Part shown: in pieces, positions 53,458 to 62,629 of the stretch
Layout of the letters: each line of letters opens with the position of its first letter
How positions within the stretch are numbered: position 1 is the first letter of the stretch
Position numbers and translations under genes: made by a program
Notes under the pieces: model-generated
The model's input: only the letters and a program-made list of their open reading frames with translations
The model's database searches: none
Told to the model about the DNA's origin: nothing
Origin: Mycetocola_B reblochoni
GTDB lineage: Bacteria; Actinomycetota; Actinomycetes; Actinomycetales; Microbacteriaceae
DNA: 64,000 nt
NCBI RefSeq assembly: GCF_003667525.1
Contig: NZ_RCUW01000009.1
Location: 42,871 to 106,870 of the forward strand
Reading direction: 5' to 3'

Positions 53458-54615
53458 TCAGGGCTGGTCGTCGACGGGGCCGAGGAGCCAGGAGGCGACC
53501 GTCGCGTGGGCCGACTCGTCGTCGGAGGGGTGGAAGATCCCCGCGAGCACGTCGCGGTACAGACGTCCCAGCTCGGCCGAGCTGGCGTAGCTCGACCCGC
53601 CGGCGGAGCGTATCGCCGCGTCCACGACGTCGCGGGCTGTCTCGGTCGCCGTGACCTTGAGCCCGACCAGGCGGGGGAACCAGGACGCCCCGTGGTCGGC
53701 GCCGGACGTGACCTCCGCGGTCAACGCGTCCAGCTGCGGCCTGACGCCGCCGAGGGCGATCGCCGCGCCGGCCAGTCGGTGCCTGATATCGGGGTCGGCG
53801 CTGAGCGGTCGGCCCGTGCGCTTGGAGATCCGGGTCGAGGCGGCTTCGACGCCGAGCTCGAGGGCGCGCTCGGCGATCCCGGTGTACACGGAGGCGATGA
53901 GCAGTTCGAACATGGCGAAGATGCCGAAGACGATCGGGTCCGCGTTGGGCCCGGCGGGGATCCGGCGCAGGACCTGCCCGCGCGGGGCGTGGGCTCCCGT
54001 GAGCCTGGTGGTCCGGCTCTGCGTGGCGCGCATCCCCACCGTGTCCCAGTCCTCGGGGCTGGTGATCGTGGCGTCGTCCCTGTGCAGGAGTGCGTACACG
54101 ATGTGGGGCGCTCCGGGCTCCGACGAGTCCTGGCCGGTGACCCCCAGTCGCGTCCAGGCCGGGGCGAGGGAGGTGAAGATCTTCGTTCCGGTGAAGCGGT
54201 ACCCGCCGTCGCCGTCCGGCTCCGCGACCGTGTCGGAGCCGAACAGCACCAGGTCGTTGCCCGCCTCGCTCACGCCGAAGGCGAAGATCTCTCCCGCCGC
54301 GGCGTCGTCGAGGACGGCGTCGAGTCCTGTGTCCCCCCTGTCGTTGAGCAGCCGGGCGACACCCGTCCAGACCAGGTGCATGTTGACCGCGAGCGCCGTG
54401 GCCGGAGCCGCGGCCGCCAGACGGCTCTGAGCACGGGAGACCTCGCTCAGGCTCCAGCCGAGGCCTCCGCGATCCGCCGGTACGAAGGCGCGCAGGTAGC
54501 CGGCCGCGGCGAGCTCGGCCAGGTCGTCGTGGGGGAAGGTGTTCGCGCGGTCGTGCCCGGGCGCACGGGAGCGGATCCGGGCGAGCAGGGCGTCGCTGAG
54601 CACGTCGGAGGTCAT
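53458..54615 (-). CDS. Acyl-CoA dehydrogenase family protein
   Basis: This 385-residue flavoprotein has the acyl-CoA dehydrogenase fold. The N-terminal helices contain LRAFVPADRGGLGWSLSEVS; the mid beta domain has FAFGVSEAGNDLVLFG and FTGTKIFTSLAPAW; the C-terminal helical domain has SSYASSAELGRLYRDVLAG. It is closer to the SfnC/DszC-like, possibly FMN-dependent, branch than to fatty-acid enzymes. A TAGGCT -10 box sits 6 bases before the ATG. It is divergent from an FMN reductase that could supply reduced flavin (inference). Confidence 0.83.
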   Translation of the reverse strand: MTSDVLSDALLARIRSRAPGHDRANTFPHDDLAELAAAGYLRAFVPADRGGLGWSLSEVSRAQSRLAAAAPATALAVNMHLVWTGVARLLNDRGDTGLDAVLDDAAAGEIFAFGVSEAGNDLVLFGSDTVAEPDGDGGYRFTGTKIFTSLAPAWTRLGVTGQDSSEPGAPHIVYALLHRDDATITSPEDWDTVGMRATQSRTTRLTGAHAPRGQVLRRIPAGPNADPIVFGIFAMFELLIASVYTGIAERALELGVEAASTRISKRTGRPLSADPDIRHRLAGAAIALGGVRPQLDALTAEVTSGADHGASWFPRLVGLKVTATETARDVVDAAIRSAGGSSYASSAELGRLYRDVLAGIFHPSDDESAHATVASWLLGPVDDQP

Positions 54616-54786
54616 GCCGCCAGCCTACGGCGGACTGGGTAGCTCTGCCCTGTGGGTACGGGCCCTGCGACTGCCCGGGTAGGGCATGATCATCGATGTG
54701 CCGGACGGGTCGGTCGTCACCGCCGGACAGCAGTTGTCCTCGCGCGTTTCGCTGGGTGCGCGTCCCTGTCCGGAGTGGGGAGAAGC

Positions 54787-55320
54787 ATGTCACGTCTCAT
54801 GATCGTCATGGGCAGTATCCGACCCGGTCGCACGGGCCTTCCGGTCTCGCTATGGGCGCTCGACCGTGCGGAGGCGATGGGCGCGTGGCAGAGCGACCTC
54901 GTCGATCTGCTCGACTTCGCACCACTGATGTCGGAGGGCGACGTGACCACGCTTCTGCTGCGCGATCCCGATCGCGAACGCTGGCGTCGCCGTGCCGACA
55001 GAGCGGAGGCGGTGCTGTGGGTGTCCGGCTCCCCCCTCGGCGGTTACTCGGCGGCGCTGGCCACGGCGCTCGAGCACATCGGAGGCGAACTCGCCGGGGT
55101 GCCGTTCGGCAGCGTGCTCTACGGCGCGGCGGGCGATATGACCGCGGCGGCGCACGGCCTGCGGCGTGCCTCGGCGGCCCTGGGCATGCGGGCGGTCGCG
55201 GACCCCGTGCTCATTAATGGAGCCGCCGAGCGAATCGAGCACGTCGCGTTCCGGTCGACGCCGCAGGAGGACCTCGGATTGAGGGCTGCGCTCGACGCGT
55301 TGCACTCGGCCATCGGGTGA
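54787..55320 (+). CDS. NAD(P)H-dependent FMN reductase family protein
   Basis: This 177-residue flavodoxin-like reductase has the FMN phosphate loop GSIRPGRTGLPV at residues 9-20 and the second FMN loop VSGSPLGGYSAAL. These proteins deliver reduced FMN to two-component monooxygenases or act in sulfur scavenging. GGGGAGAAG precedes the ATG at 54787. Divergent from the acyl-CoA dehydrogenase-fold gene at 53458. Confidence 0.85.
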   Translation: MSRLMIVMGSIRPGRTGLPVSLWALDRAEAMGAWQSDLVDLLDFAPLMSEGDVTTLLLRDPDRERWRRRADRAEAVLWVSGSPLGGYSAALATALEHIGGELAGVPFGSVLYGAAGDMTAAAHGLRRASAALGMRAVADPVLINGAAERIEHVAFRSTPQEDLGLRAALDALHSAIG

Positions 55321-55384
55321 GGGGGCTCGTTTTGCAGGGCTGACCCGGGGCCTCGGTGCGTGTCGAGCCGTCGGCGGTGTGCGC

Positions 55385-56596
55385 TCAGGAGCTGGGGCTG
55401 ATCGAGATCGGCTCGGTGTCGGGGATCGGCCCCACCTCGCGTCCGCGCAGATCGGGGTGCCAGCGGCGACCGATGACGGCGCCGAGCAGTGCAGCGACGG
55501 CGAAGCCCGATGCCACCCAGAACGCTCCGGCCGCTCCGGTGGTGTCGATCGCGATTCCCGCGAGCGAGGAACCGAGTGCCGCGCCGATCAGCTGTCCCGT
55601 TCCGACCCAGCCGTAGGCCTCCGCCGTGTCCGAGAACTTCACCGTCGACGACACGATCGCGAACAGCACGGCCAGCGCGGGCGCGATGCCGAAGCCCGCG
55701 ATGAGCAGCGCGGCGGACAGTCCCCACAGTCCGGAGAACAGCGGGGTCAGGACGACTCCGACGACGATGATCACGATGCGCGAGGCCAGCGCCCACGGGC
55801 CGATCGCCAGGTGGCCGAGCGCCAGCCCGCCGGCGAGGGAACCGACCGCGAAGATCGCCAGCGCGATGCCTGCCTCGCTGCCGCCGTGGCCGAAGTTGGC
55901 GACGACGCCGGCCTCCACCGCGGCGATCGTGGCGATCATCAGGAAGCCGACGACGGTGCTCAGCAGGACGGTCGGCCGCTTGAGCACGACGCCGAACGCC
56001 CGACGGCTGCGCGGGATGCGCACGCGCCCGAGCTCGGGGAGGGAGATGAACCACAGGCCGCCGAGGACGAGGATGCTTGCCGCGACGAGGATCCCGACGG
56101 AGGTGCTGATCTGCATCGCCACGAAGGTGACGACGACGGGGGCGAGGACCCAGATGATCTCCTGCGCGGAGGCGTCCAGGCTGAACAGCCTGGTCAGCTG
56201 GGAGGAGTTGACCATCTTCGGGTAGATCGTCCGGACGGCCGGCTGCACCGGGGGAGTGCTCAGGCCCGCGAGGAGGCCGAACACGACATACCCGATGACG
56301 GCGAGGGGGACGATGCCGATCACGGTGACCGAGGCCGTGCAGACCACCGTGGTCAGCAGCAGGACGGGGCGCATGCCCCATCGGCCCATCCAGCGGCTGG
56401 TGAGCGGGCCGGCGATGGCCTGGCCGATGCTCGTCGCGGCGAGGACGAGGCCGGCGTTCGCGTAGGAGCCCGTCTGCCGCTCGACGTGCATGAGGATGGC
56501 CAGGGAGAGCATCCCGCCAGGGAAACGGGCGAGGAGCTGGGCGCTGATGATCCGTGCGACCCCCGGGGTCTTCAGGAGGGTCGAATAGGAGCTCAC
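55385..56596 (-). CDS. MFS transporter (efflux-like)
   Basis: This 403-residue, 12-TM major facilitator protein shows a short N-terminus, TM1 SAQLLARFPGGMLSLAILM, loop motif SRWMGRWGMRPVLLL, and a C-terminal end that is Pro/Ser-rich. The type is like YbfB/Bcr-free exporters of actinobacteria; substrate is unknown. The start is GTG 56596: a TAGACT -10 box lies ~9 bases upstream, so the mRNA would be leaderless or nearly so. Codons further upstream lie before the promoter. Confidence 0.85.
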   Translation of the reverse strand: MSSYSTLLKTPGVARIISAQLLARFPGGMLSLAILMHVERQTGSYANAGLVLAATSIGQAIAGPLTSRWMGRWGMRPVLLLTTVVCTASVTVIGIVPLAVIGYVVFGLLAGLSTPPVQPAVRTIYPKMVNSSQLTRLFSLDASAQEIIWVLAPVVVTFVAMQISTSVGILVAASILVLGGLWFISLPELGRVRIPRSRRAFGVVLKRPTVLLSTVVGFLMIATIAAVEAGVVANFGHGGSEAGIALAIFAVGSLAGGLALGHLAIGPWALASRIVIIVVGVVLTPLFSGLWGLSAALLIAGFGIAPALAVLFAIVSSTVKFSDTAEAYGWVGTGQLIGAALGSSLAGIAIDTTGAAGAFWVASGFAVAALLGAVIGRRWHPDLRGREVGPIPDTEPISISPSS

Positions 56597-56948
56597 GGGG
56601 GCAAGTCTATGCCCGCCCCCGACACGCCCGAAACGGCTGTCGGCGCTTCTCGCGTTGTCGGTGGTCGGCCGTATGGTCGGGGCTGTGGACGACACGCCGT
56701 CGGCCTGCTGTGCTCCCCCGGATTGGTGCGTCGCGAGTGCCTCGCGATCTGTGGGTTTTGCGGTGGATCGATGGTGGATAACCGGTGCGAAACGGTGGAG
56801 GAGCTGTTGAAAATGACATCGATGTAACTACTAGCCCTTGGGGTCATCGATTCCGGGGTCAACTATATGTAGTATTGAACTACCGGGGGCAGAGCGAAGA
56901 CTCACCCCGCTCGACTTCACAAAGAAACCTCCGCGAGAAAGGCCTGAG
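56597..56948 (+). promoter_or_regulatory. nrd promoter region with candidate NrdR box
   Basis: This 350-base non-coding region precedes nrdH. AACTATATGTAGTATT at about 56860-56875 resembles the NrdR box ACACTATATATAGTGT and overlaps a likely -10 area. A second, weaker ACATCGATGT palindrome lies at 56815-56824. ATCGAT occurs twice (56817 and 56845). NrdR is the usual repressor of ribonucleotide reductase operons in bacteria. No ORF in this region is convincing. Confidence 0.55.
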
Positions 56949-57182
56949 ATGACGATCACGGTTTACACCAAGCCGTCCTGCGTGCAGTGCAATGCAACCT
57001 ACCGAGCGCTCGACAGCAAGGGCATCGAGTACGACATCCTGGACCTCTCGCAGGACGAGCAGGCGCTCGAAGACGTCAAGGCCCTCGGCTACCTGCAGGC
57101 GCCCGTCGTGATCACCGGTGAAGACCACTGGTCGGGCTTCCGCCCCGACAAGATCGAGGAGCTCGCGCAGCGCCTCGCCTGA
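56949..57182 (+). CDS. nrdH: NrdH-redoxin
   Basis: This 77-residue glutaredoxin-like protein with thioredoxin-like electron supply reduces class Ib ribonucleotide reductase. The redox motif CVQC is at residues 11-14, and the C-terminal WSGFRPDKI is the NrdH hallmark. AAAGG precedes the ATG at 56949. First gene of nrdHIEF. Confidence 0.97.
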   Translation: MTITVYTKPSCVQCNATYRALDSKGIEYDILDLSQDEQALEDVKALGYLQAPVVITGEDHWSGFRPDKIEELAQRLA

Positions 57183-57286
57183 CCCCCGGCCCGCGCCGGG
57201 TGGGGAGGCGCATCGCCCTCCGACGCGTCGCGCGGGAGTCGGAATCCGCCGTATCGGCATCGACACCAGAGCTGTAAGGACGCGTG

Positions 57287-57694
57287 ATGTCCTCATCACT
57301 GATCTACTTCTCCAGCGTCTCGGGCAACACCGACCGTTTCATGGACAAACTCGGCCGCGGGGGCGACCGGCTTCCGCTGCGCAAGGCCGATGACCCGCTG
57401 CGGGCGACCGAGCCGTACGTCCTCGTCACCCCCACCTATGGCGGGGGCGTCGAGGGCGGGGCAGTCCCCAAGCAGGTGATCCGGTTCCTCAACGACCCGG
57501 TCAACCGCTCCCTCATCCGCGGCGTCATCGCCGCGGGCAACACCAACTTCGGCGAGGCATACGGCCTCGCGGGGGACATCATCTCGTCCAAGTGCCGGGT
57601 GCCGGTCCTCTACCGCTTCGAACTGTTCGGAACCGCCGACGACGTGGACATCGTCGGCCAAGGATTGGATGCATTTTGGCAACGTCTCTCATAG
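57287..57694 (+). CDS. nrdI: NrdI flavodoxin
   Basis: This 135-residue flavoprotein provides the superoxide/peroxide oxidant to assemble the Mn(III)2-tyrosyl radical of NrdF. The FMN loop IYFSSVSGNTDRF and the TPTYGG and GNTNFGEAYG segments are conserved. ATG 57287 (GTG 57284 alternative) has AAGGA upstream. The 3' end overlaps nrdE. Confidence 0.96.
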   Translation: MSSSLIYFSSVSGNTDRFMDKLGRGGDRLPLRKADDPLRATEPYVLVTPTYGGGVEGGAVPKQVIRFLNDPVNRSLIRGVIAAGNTNFGEAYGLAGDIISSKCRVPVLYRFELFGTADDVDIVGQGLDAFWQRLS

Positions 57695-59811
57695 AAGCGC
57701 CGGCGATGGACTACCACGCCCTCAACGCGATGCTGAACCTCTACGGGCCGAACGGCGAGATCCAGTTCGACAAGGACCGCGAGGCGGCGCGCGAGTACTT
57801 CCTCCAGCACGTCAACCAGAACACGGTCTTCTTCCACACGCTCAGGGAGCGCCTCGACTACCTCGTCGAGAAGGAGTACTACGAGCAGGCCGTCCTCGAC
57901 CAGTACTCGTTCGAGTTCATCGAGAAGCTCAACGACTTCGCCTACGCGAAGAAGTTCCGCTTCCAGACCTTCCTCGGCGCGTTCAAGTACTACACCTCGT
58001 ACACGCTGAAGACCTTCGACGGCAAGCGCTACCTCGAGCGCTTCGAGGACCGCGTCGTGATGACTGCGCTCGGGCTCGCCCAGGGTGACGAGAAGCTCGC
58101 CACGGCGCTCGTCGACGAGATCCTCGCCGGGCGGTTCCAGCCGGCCACGCCGACCTTCCTCAACACCGGCAAGGCGCAGCGGGGCGAGCTCGTCTCGTGC
58201 TTCCTGCTGCGCATCGAAGACAACATGGAGTCGATCTCCCGCGGCATCAACTCGGCGCTGCAGCTGTCCAAGCGCGGCGGAGGCGTCGCCCTGCTGCTGA
58301 GCAACATCCGCGAGGCCGGCGCGCCGATCAAGCAGATCGAGAACCAGTCCTCCGGCATCATCCCCGTCATGAAGCTGCTGGAAGACTCCTTCAGCTACGC
58401 CAACCAGCTCGGTGCCCGCCAGGGCGCGGGGGCCGTGTACCTCTCGGCCCACCACCCCGACATCCTGCGCTTCCTCGACACCAAGCGCGAGAACGCGGAC
58501 GAGAAGATCCGCATCAAGACGCTCTCGCTCGGCGTGGTCATCCCCGACATCACCTTCGAGCTGGCGAAGAAGAACGAGGACATGTACCTCTTCAGCCCCT
58601 ACGACGTGGAGCGCGTCTACGGCGTGCCCTTCGGCGACATCTCCATCTCGGAGAAGTACCACGAGATGGTCGACGACTCCCGCATCAAGAAGACCAAGAT
58701 CTCGGCGCGCGAGTTCTTCCAGACCCTCGCGGAGATCCAGTTCGAGTCCGGCTACCCGTACATCGTGTTCGAGGACACGGTGAACAAGGCCAACCCGATC
58801 AAGGGCCGGATCAACATGTCCAACCTGTGCTCCGAGATCCTCCAGGTCAACACGCCGACGACGTACAACACCGACCTCTCGTACAACGAGATCGGCAAGG
58901 ACATCTCCTGCAACCTCGGTTCGCTCAACATCGCCCTCACGATGGACTCGCCCGACTTCGGCCGCACCATCGAGACGGCGATCCGCGGACTCACGAGCGT
59001 CTCCGACCAGAGCCACATCGAGTCGGTCCGCTCCATCGAGGACGGCAACGACAAGTCGCACGCCATCGGCCTCGGCCAGATGAACCTGCACGGCTACCTC
59101 GCCCGCGAGCGCGTCTACTACGGCAGCGAGGAGGGCATCGACTTCACGAACATCTACTTCTACTCGGTGCTCTTCCACGCGCTGCGCGCCTCCAACGCGA
59201 TCGCGATCGAGCGGAGCCAGACCTTCGACGGCTTCGAGGACTCGCAGTACGCCAGCGGCGAGTTCTTCGACAAGTACACCGACCAGGAGTGGGCGCCCTC
59301 CACCGAGCGCGTCCGCGAGCTCTTCGCGAACGCCGGCATCCACATCCCCACCCAGGACGACTGGCGCCAGCTGAAGGCCAGCATCCAGGAGCACGGGATC
59401 TACAACCAGAACCTGCAGGCCGTGCCGCCCACCGGCTCCATCTCCTACATCAACAACTCGACCTCCTCGATCCACCCGATCGCCTCGAAGATCGAGATCC
59501 GCAAGGAGGGCAAGCTCGGCCGCGTCTACTACCCGGCGCCGTTCATGACCAACGACAACCTGGACTACTACCAGGACGCGTACGAGATCGGCTACGAGAA
59601 GATCATCGACACCTACGCCGCGGCGACGCAGCACGTCGACCAGGGGCTTAGCCTGACCCTGTTCTTCAAGGACACCGCGACCACGCGCGACATCAACCGT
59701 GCGCAGATCTACGCGTGGCGCAAGGGCATCAAGACGATCTACTACATCCGCCTGCGCCAGCTCGCCCTCGAGGGAACCGAGGTCGACGGCTGCGTGAGCT
59801 GCATGCTGTAG
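57676..59811 (+). CDS. nrdE: Class Ib ribonucleoside-diphosphate reductase, alpha subunit
   Basis: This ~711-residue catalytic subunit turns NDPs into dNDPs. An ATP-cone-free N-terminus (MDYHALNAMLNLYG) is followed by the active-site Cys pair (GELVSCFLLRIEDN), the thiyl-radical Cys in NLCSEI, the Tyr pair for electron transfer near the C-terminus (IYYIRLRQLAL), and the terminal redox CVSCML. The start is taken as TTG 57676, which overlaps nrdI by 19 bases and gives the usual length; ATG 57706 is the alternative. Confidence 0.96.
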   Translation: MATSLIEAPAMDYHALNAMLNLYGPNGEIQFDKDREAAREYFLQHVNQNTVFFHTLRERLDYLVEKEYYEQAVLDQYSFEFIEKLNDFAYAKKFRFQTFLGAFKYYTSYTLKTFDGKRYLERFEDRVVMTALGLAQGDEKLATALVDEILAGRFQPATPTFLNTGKAQRGELVSCFLLRIEDNMESISRGINSALQLSKRGGGVALLLSNIREAGAPIKQIENQSSGIIPVMKLLEDSFSYANQLGARQGAGAVYLSAHHPDILRFLDTKRENADEKIRIKTLSLGVVIPDITFELAKKNEDMYLFSPYDVERVYGVPFGDISISEKYHEMVDDSRIKKTKISAREFFQTLAEIQFESGYPYIVFEDTVNKANPIKGRINMSNLCSEILQVNTPTTYNTDLSYNEIGKDISCNLGSLNIALTMDSPDFGRTIETAIRGLTSVSDQSHIESVRSIEDGNDKSHAIGLGQMNLHGYLARERVYYGSEEGIDFTNIYFYSVLFHALRASNAIAIERSQTFDGFEDSQYASGEFFDKYTDQEWAPSTERVRELFANAGIHIPTQDDWRQLKASIQEHGIYNQNLQAVPPTGSISYINNSTSSIHPIASKIEIRKEGKLGRVYYPAPFMTNDNLDYYQDAYEIGYEKIIDTYAAATQHVDQGLSLTLFFKDTATTRDINRAQIYAWRKGIKTIYYIRLRQLALEGTEVDGCVSCML

Positions 59812-59820
59812 ACGCGTGAC

Positions 59821-59850
59821 GGCGCCGACGGGTCCCACCCCGCCGGCGCC
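59821..59850 (+). other. GC hairpin between nrdE and nrdF
   Basis: GGCGCCG (59821-59827) pairs with CGGCGCC (59844-59850), 10 bases after the nrdE stop. The 120-base gap otherwise has no ORF. It may slow transcription or protect the 3' end of an nrdE fragment. Confidence 0.4.
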
Positions 59851-59931
59851 TCGCCGCGTCAGCGGCACCCGGCCGGCGCACCCCGGCCACGGAATCGGCA
59901 GAGAAGGCACGGAAGAAGGAACACAGCACCC

Positions 59932-60906
59932 ATGATCGACAAGCTCAAGCTCGTCAACCACGTCGAGGCCATCAACTGGAACCGCATCGAGGACGACAAG
60001 GACGTCGAGGTGTGGAACCGCCTCGTCAACAACTTCTGGCTGCCGGAGAAGGTGCCGCTGTCCAACGACGTGCAGTCCTGGAACACGCTGACCGAGCAGG
60101 AGAAGCTGCTCACGATGCGCGTATTCACCGGGCTGACCCTGCTCGACACCATCCAGGGCACGGTCGGCGCGGTCTCGCTCATCCCCGACGCGCTCACCCC
60201 GCACGAGGAGGCGGTGTACACCAACATCGCGTTCATGGAGAGCGTGCACGCGAAGAGCTACTCGTCGATCTTCTCCACCCTGGCGTCCACGCCCGAGATC
60301 GACGCGGCGTTCCGCTGGTCGGTCGAGAACGAGAACCTTCAGAAGAAGGCTCAGATCATCATGGACTACTACCAGGGCGACGACCCGCTGAAGCGCAAGG
60401 TCGCGTCCACGCTGCTGGAGTCGTTCCTGTTCTACTCGGGCTTCTACCTGCCGATGTACTGGTCCAGCCACGCCAAGCTGACCAACACCGCCGACCTGAT
60501 CCGCCTCATCATCCGCGACGAGGCCGTGCACGGCTACTACATCGGCTACAAGTTCCAGAAGGGCCTCGAGAACGCCAGCGAGGAGCGCAAGCAGGAGCTG
60601 AAGGACTACACCTTCAACCTCATGTTCGAGCTGTACGAGAACGAGGTGCAGTACACGCAGGACCTGTACGACGGTGTCGGGCTGACGGAGGACGTCAAGA
60701 AGTTCCTGCACTACAACGCCAACAAGGCGCTGATGAACCTCGGCTACGAGGCGATGTTCCCGAAGGAGACCACCGACGTGAACCCGGCGATCCTGTCGGC
60801 GCTGTCACCGAACGCGGACGAGAACCACGACTTCTTCTCCGGCTCCGGTTCCTCCTACGTCATCGGCAAGGCCGAGGCCACCGAGGACGACGACTGGGAC
60901 TTCTAA
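59932..60906 (+). CDS. nrdF: Class Ib ribonucleoside-diphosphate reductase, beta subunit
   Basis: This 324-residue radical-generating subunit shows the di-metal ligands Asp72, Glu103, His106, Glu163, Glu197 and His200, and the radical Tyr110 (MESVHAKSY). The C-terminus ends in EDDDWDF, the peptide that docks to NrdE. In actinobacteria it is a manganese enzyme. It ends the nrd operon before a terminator. Confidence 0.97.
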   Translation: MIDKLKLVNHVEAINWNRIEDDKDVEVWNRLVNNFWLPEKVPLSNDVQSWNTLTEQEKLLTMRVFTGLTLLDTIQGTVGAVSLIPDALTPHEEAVYTNIAFMESVHAKSYSSIFSTLASTPEIDAAFRWSVENENLQKKAQIIMDYYQGDDPLKRKVASTLLESFLFYSGFYLPMYWSSHAKLTNTADLIRLIIRDEAVHGYYIGYKFQKGLENASEERKQELKDYTFNLMFELYENEVQYTQDLYDGVGLTEDVKKFLHYNANKALMNLGYEAMFPKETTDVNPAILSALSPNADENHDFFSGSGSSYVIGKAEATEDDDWDF

Positions 60907-60942
60907 GATTTCTTCCTAGAGGCCCCAGGTAAATACCTGTTC

Positions 60943-60983
60943 ACGCCCCTGATCCGCGAATTTTCGCAGATCAGGGGCGTTTT
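60943..60983 (+). terminator. Intrinsic terminator after nrdF
   Basis: A perfect 12-bp stem (60943-60954 with 60969-60980) with a nested inner stem is followed by TTTCG. Its stem shares the GCCCCTGA/TCAGGGGC core with the hairpin at 1243-1280. Confidence 0.85.
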
Positions 60984-61018
60984 CGTGTCTCCAGTCAACA
61001 AGACAGAGGAGAACAGAG

Positions 61019-61273
61019 ATGAACAGGAATACCCATTCAGAGAGGCACGTAGGGGGCACGCGCCCACCTTCCACACGGGAGCGGAGGTGCTCGCCTACCC
61101 GAATTTCTGGTTTGCGTGCCCTCCAGGTCGTGCCCCAACGTGCCCTTCGGCTGGTGGAGAAGGCCTTCAGATCCGCTGAATTAGGCGGATCTAGAGCCTG
61201 TCTCGGCGCCAGGGGCACGAAGGGGCACGACGGCCCACAGGAGTCCGTTCGAGTCCATGGGAGGGCATCATGA
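61019..61273 (+). CDS. Possible small ORF upstream of integrase
   Basis: This 84-codon frame starts at ATG 61019 after GAGGAG, a good ribosome site. Its stop overlaps the integrase ATG (ATGA), the pattern of a coupled gene. The product (MNRNTHSERHVGGTRPPSTR at the start) is Arg/Ser-rich and unlike anything I know, and the region also holds direct repeats that could be integrase sites. It may not be coding. Confidence 0.3.
   Translation: MNRNTHSERHVGGTRPPSTRERRCSPTRISGLRALQVVPQRALRLVEKAFRSAELGGSRACLGARGTKGHDGPQESVRVHGRAS
61211..61230. repeat. Tandem 10-mer, possible integrase arm site
   Basis: AGGGGCACGA is repeated twice without a gap. Related copies AGGGGGCACG (61051-61060) and GAGGCACGT (about 61042) lie nearby, all within 230 bases upstream of the integrase. 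Short direct repeats next to a tyrosine integrase often serve as arm-type binding sites. Confidence 0.5.
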
Positions 61274-62571
61274 GTACCACGGCGCAGAGCAACGCCGCAG
61301 CAAAACGCGAAGCATGGGGAAGGCTGCGAAAGCTTCCCTCCGGCCGGTGGCAGGTCCGTTACCCAGGACCAGACGGAACGACCTACACGGCTAGAACTGA
61401 TCAGGATAAGCCGCTCACGTTTCTCACGAAAACGGATGCCCGCACCTGGCTGGCCGGGGTGCAGACGAAGATGGCGCGGGGGCTGTGGGAGCCACCGGAG
61501 GAGATCGCAGCCAAGCTTGAAGCCGAGCTGGCAGTCGAACAGGCGCAGTCGTTGGGCTTCGAGGAGTACTCCAAACGTTGGCTTGAAATGATCCGTACCG
61601 AACCTAATCGCAGCGGTAAGAAGCGGGCGGTTGGGACGGTGCGCTCGTACCAGGGGAAGGTCACCGGCTATCTCATTCCAGAGTTCCGAAACACTCCGGT
61701 GCGTGAGATCGACGCCGCCCGCATCAAGGTGATGACGGATCGGCTTGACCAGATCCCCGCACCGCTGAATCCGAACTCGAAGTTCAACGGCATCACGAGG
61801 CCGGTGCTCATCGTGCTCATGATGATCCTTCGGCAGGCAGCACGAGACGGCATCATCCCCGCGGCGCCAAACGTGTCGGTACCGCGGCAAGAGTCGGTGA
61901 GACACGACGCAGACCACGACGCGGGTGAAGACGTTGCAAATCCCATACAGGTTGAAGCACTGTACGAGGCGGTTCCAGATCAATGGGCTATGGCGGTGCT
62001 GCTCGCGGCATGGTGTCAGCTGCGCCGGGGTGAGTGCCTCGGTCTGCAGCGTCGTGACATCGAGTGGCACGACGACGGAAGCGCCACCCTGCATGTGCGA
62101 CGTCAGCTCAACGCCAACACCGGTGGCTACACCGACCTGAAGAGCGAGGCTGGTAGGCGATCCCTCAGCATCCCGAAGCTCATGATTGATCGACTGCAGC
62201 AGCACTTGGACGACTACGTTTCGTCCGATGCGAAGGCGCCGGTACTTCCCGCCGACCGTTGGGGGAGCATCCCGCTCTCGAACACCCGGTGGGGATACAT
62301 CTGGGCTGACGCGCGGGATGGAGTAGCGGGGCTGCCCCACCGCTTCAGGTTTCACGACCTGCGGCACACGGGGCTCACGATCTTCGCGCAAGAGGGGGCG
62401 ACGCTCGCGGAGCTGATGCGACGCGGCGGTCACGCTGACATTCACATCGTGTTGCGTTACCAGCACGCCACGATGAATCGAGACCGGGAACTGGCTGACC
62501 GTATGAGCGATCGTGTCAGCACGAGCATTGCCCGAGCGAAGAAAGAAGGCGACGGTGGCGAGGAGACCTAA
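61270..62571 (+). CDS. Tyrosine-type phage/ICE integrase
   Basis: This 433-residue site-specific recombinase has an arm-binding AP2-like N-terminus (RKLPSGRWQVRYPGPDG), a SAM-like core-binding domain (~90-190) and a catalytic domain. The Arg252 of LRRGECLGLQ, a Lys in TDLKSEAGRR, His362 and Arg365 of HDLRHTG, a His in GGHADI and the nucleophile Tyr397 in VLRYQHA are all present, so it should be active. GGGAGG precedes the ATG. GC content and codon use are visibly lower than in the nrd genes, which points to transfer. It integrates just downstream of nrdF. Confidence 0.95.
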   Translation: MSTTAQSNAAAKREAWGRLRKLPSGRWQVRYPGPDGTTYTARTDQDKPLTFLTKTDARTWLAGVQTKMARGLWEPPEEIAAKLEAELAVEQAQSLGFEEYSKRWLEMIRTEPNRSGKKRAVGTVRSYQGKVTGYLIPEFRNTPVREIDAARIKVMTDRLDQIPAPLNPNSKFNGITRPVLIVLMMILRQAARDGIIPAAPNVSVPRQESVRHDADHDAGEDVANPIQVEALYEAVPDQWAMAVLLAAWCQLRRGECLGLQRRDIEWHDDGSATLHVRRQLNANTGGYTDLKSEAGRRSLSIPKLMIDRLQQHLDDYVSSDAKAPVLPADRWGSIPLSNTRWGYIWADARDGVAGLPHRFRFHDLRHTGLTIFAQEGATLAELMRRGGHADIHIVLRYQHATMNRDRELADRMSDRVSTSIARAKKEGDGGEET

Positions 62572-62629
62572 CCGGACAGCTGCGGACACCTGTGGAGTGA
62601 CACTCATTCGCTTACAGGGAGGTAACACC

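Noticed and set aside
56771..56785. A DnaA box (GGATAACCGG region) before nrdH
   Set aside because: It has more than one mismatch to TTATCCACA and stands alone; not enough to call an origin or DnaA control.
57610..60711. An open frame of over 1000 codons on the minus strand opposite nrdI-nrdE-nrdF
   Set aside because: It mirrors the codon pattern of the strongly conserved nrd genes; GC-rich third positions keep the antisense frame open. Its product is Val/Leu/Arg/Asp-rich and lacks recognisable domains.
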